From assembly GCA_030620375.1 (NCBI GenBank), contig JAUXEW010000182.1, positions 1 to 5,954 of the forward strand: a stretch of 5,954 bases of DNA. The letters run 5' to 3'. Position 1 is the first letter of the stretch, and the number at the start of each line of letters is the position of its first letter. The notes beneath the pieces were generated by a model. The model did no database searches. It was given only the letters and a program-made list of their open reading frames with translations, and was not told where the DNA came from. The position numbers and the translations under genes were made by a program. This document shows, piece by piece, positions 5,895-5,954 of this stretch. Source of the stretch: Desulfobacteraceae bacterium (GTDB taxonomy: Bacteria > Desulfobacterota > Desulfobacteria > Desulfobacterales > UBA5616).

Positions 5895-5954
5895 CAGTGC
5901 CTGTCTAATAGATCGCCACCCGAAAATCCGGACTGCGGGGAGGCTTCAATCCCT
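5895..5954 (-). other. Short upstream region of ydbH at the window edge
   Basis: These 60 bp hold the beginning of the ydbH leader. I see no good -10/-35 pair and only a weak ribosome site (ACAGG at 5899-5903). The promoter probably lies beyond the window, or ydbH continues an operon that starts further upstream. The final bases (5943-5954, GCTTCAATCCCT on the plus strand) resemble the start of some CRISPR repeats, but nothing further can be seen. Confidence 0.35.

Overview
The window looks like chromosomal DNA of moderate GC from a Gram-negative (diderm) bacterium. A member of the Desulfobacterota, perhaps Desulfobacterales, is my best guess. The diderm call rests on a complete ydbH-ynbE-ydbL set, whose E. 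coli products bridge the inner and outer membranes and include an outer-membrane lipoprotein. The phylum guess rests on the style of the dockerin repeats (GDVDGS...VDLADAI), FlgD-like Ig modules on exported proteins, and a heptad-repeat relic of a kind I associate with that group. No rRNA, tRNA or phylogenetic marker is present, so the phylum is inference.

Layout. Positions 1-1552 (+ strand) carry two genes 19 bp apart: the 3' part of an extracellular protein with a FlgD-like Ig module and a C-terminal bacterial Ig-like domain, then a secreted 241-aa protein joining a cohesin-like domain to a two-loop dockerin. They meet a minus-strand cluster tail to tail, with 33 bp between the stop codons. 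Reading the minus strand from 5894 down to 1586, the cluster is ydbH (AsmA-like inner-membrane-anchored bridge protein, 833 aa), a 219-bp spacer, ynbE (71-aa lipoprotein), ydbL (127-aa exported DUF1318 protein) and a PfkB-family sugar kinase (293 aa, GTG start).

How the genes work together. In E. coli, YdbH and YnbE form a bridge between the two membranes that helps maintain outer-membrane lipid homeostasis, redundantly with TamB and YhdP, and YdbL modulates YnbE assembly. Gene order, signal sequences and the diagnostic C-terminal motifs are all kept here, so the same job is likely. The kinase follows in the same direction, but no functional link can be read from the sequence. The Ig and cohesin-dockerin proteins are probably surface or extracellular scaffold components.

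The least explained stretch is the spacer between ydbH and ynbE (3174-3392). It holds an unused perfect Shine-Dalgarno sequence with a 14-codon mini-ORF, a five-unit degenerate heptad repeat, an AT-rich segment that could be a promoter, and a perfect 6-bp inverted repeat. I see no clearly new biological system. The spacer and the self-complementary cohesin-dockerin protein deserve the closest look.
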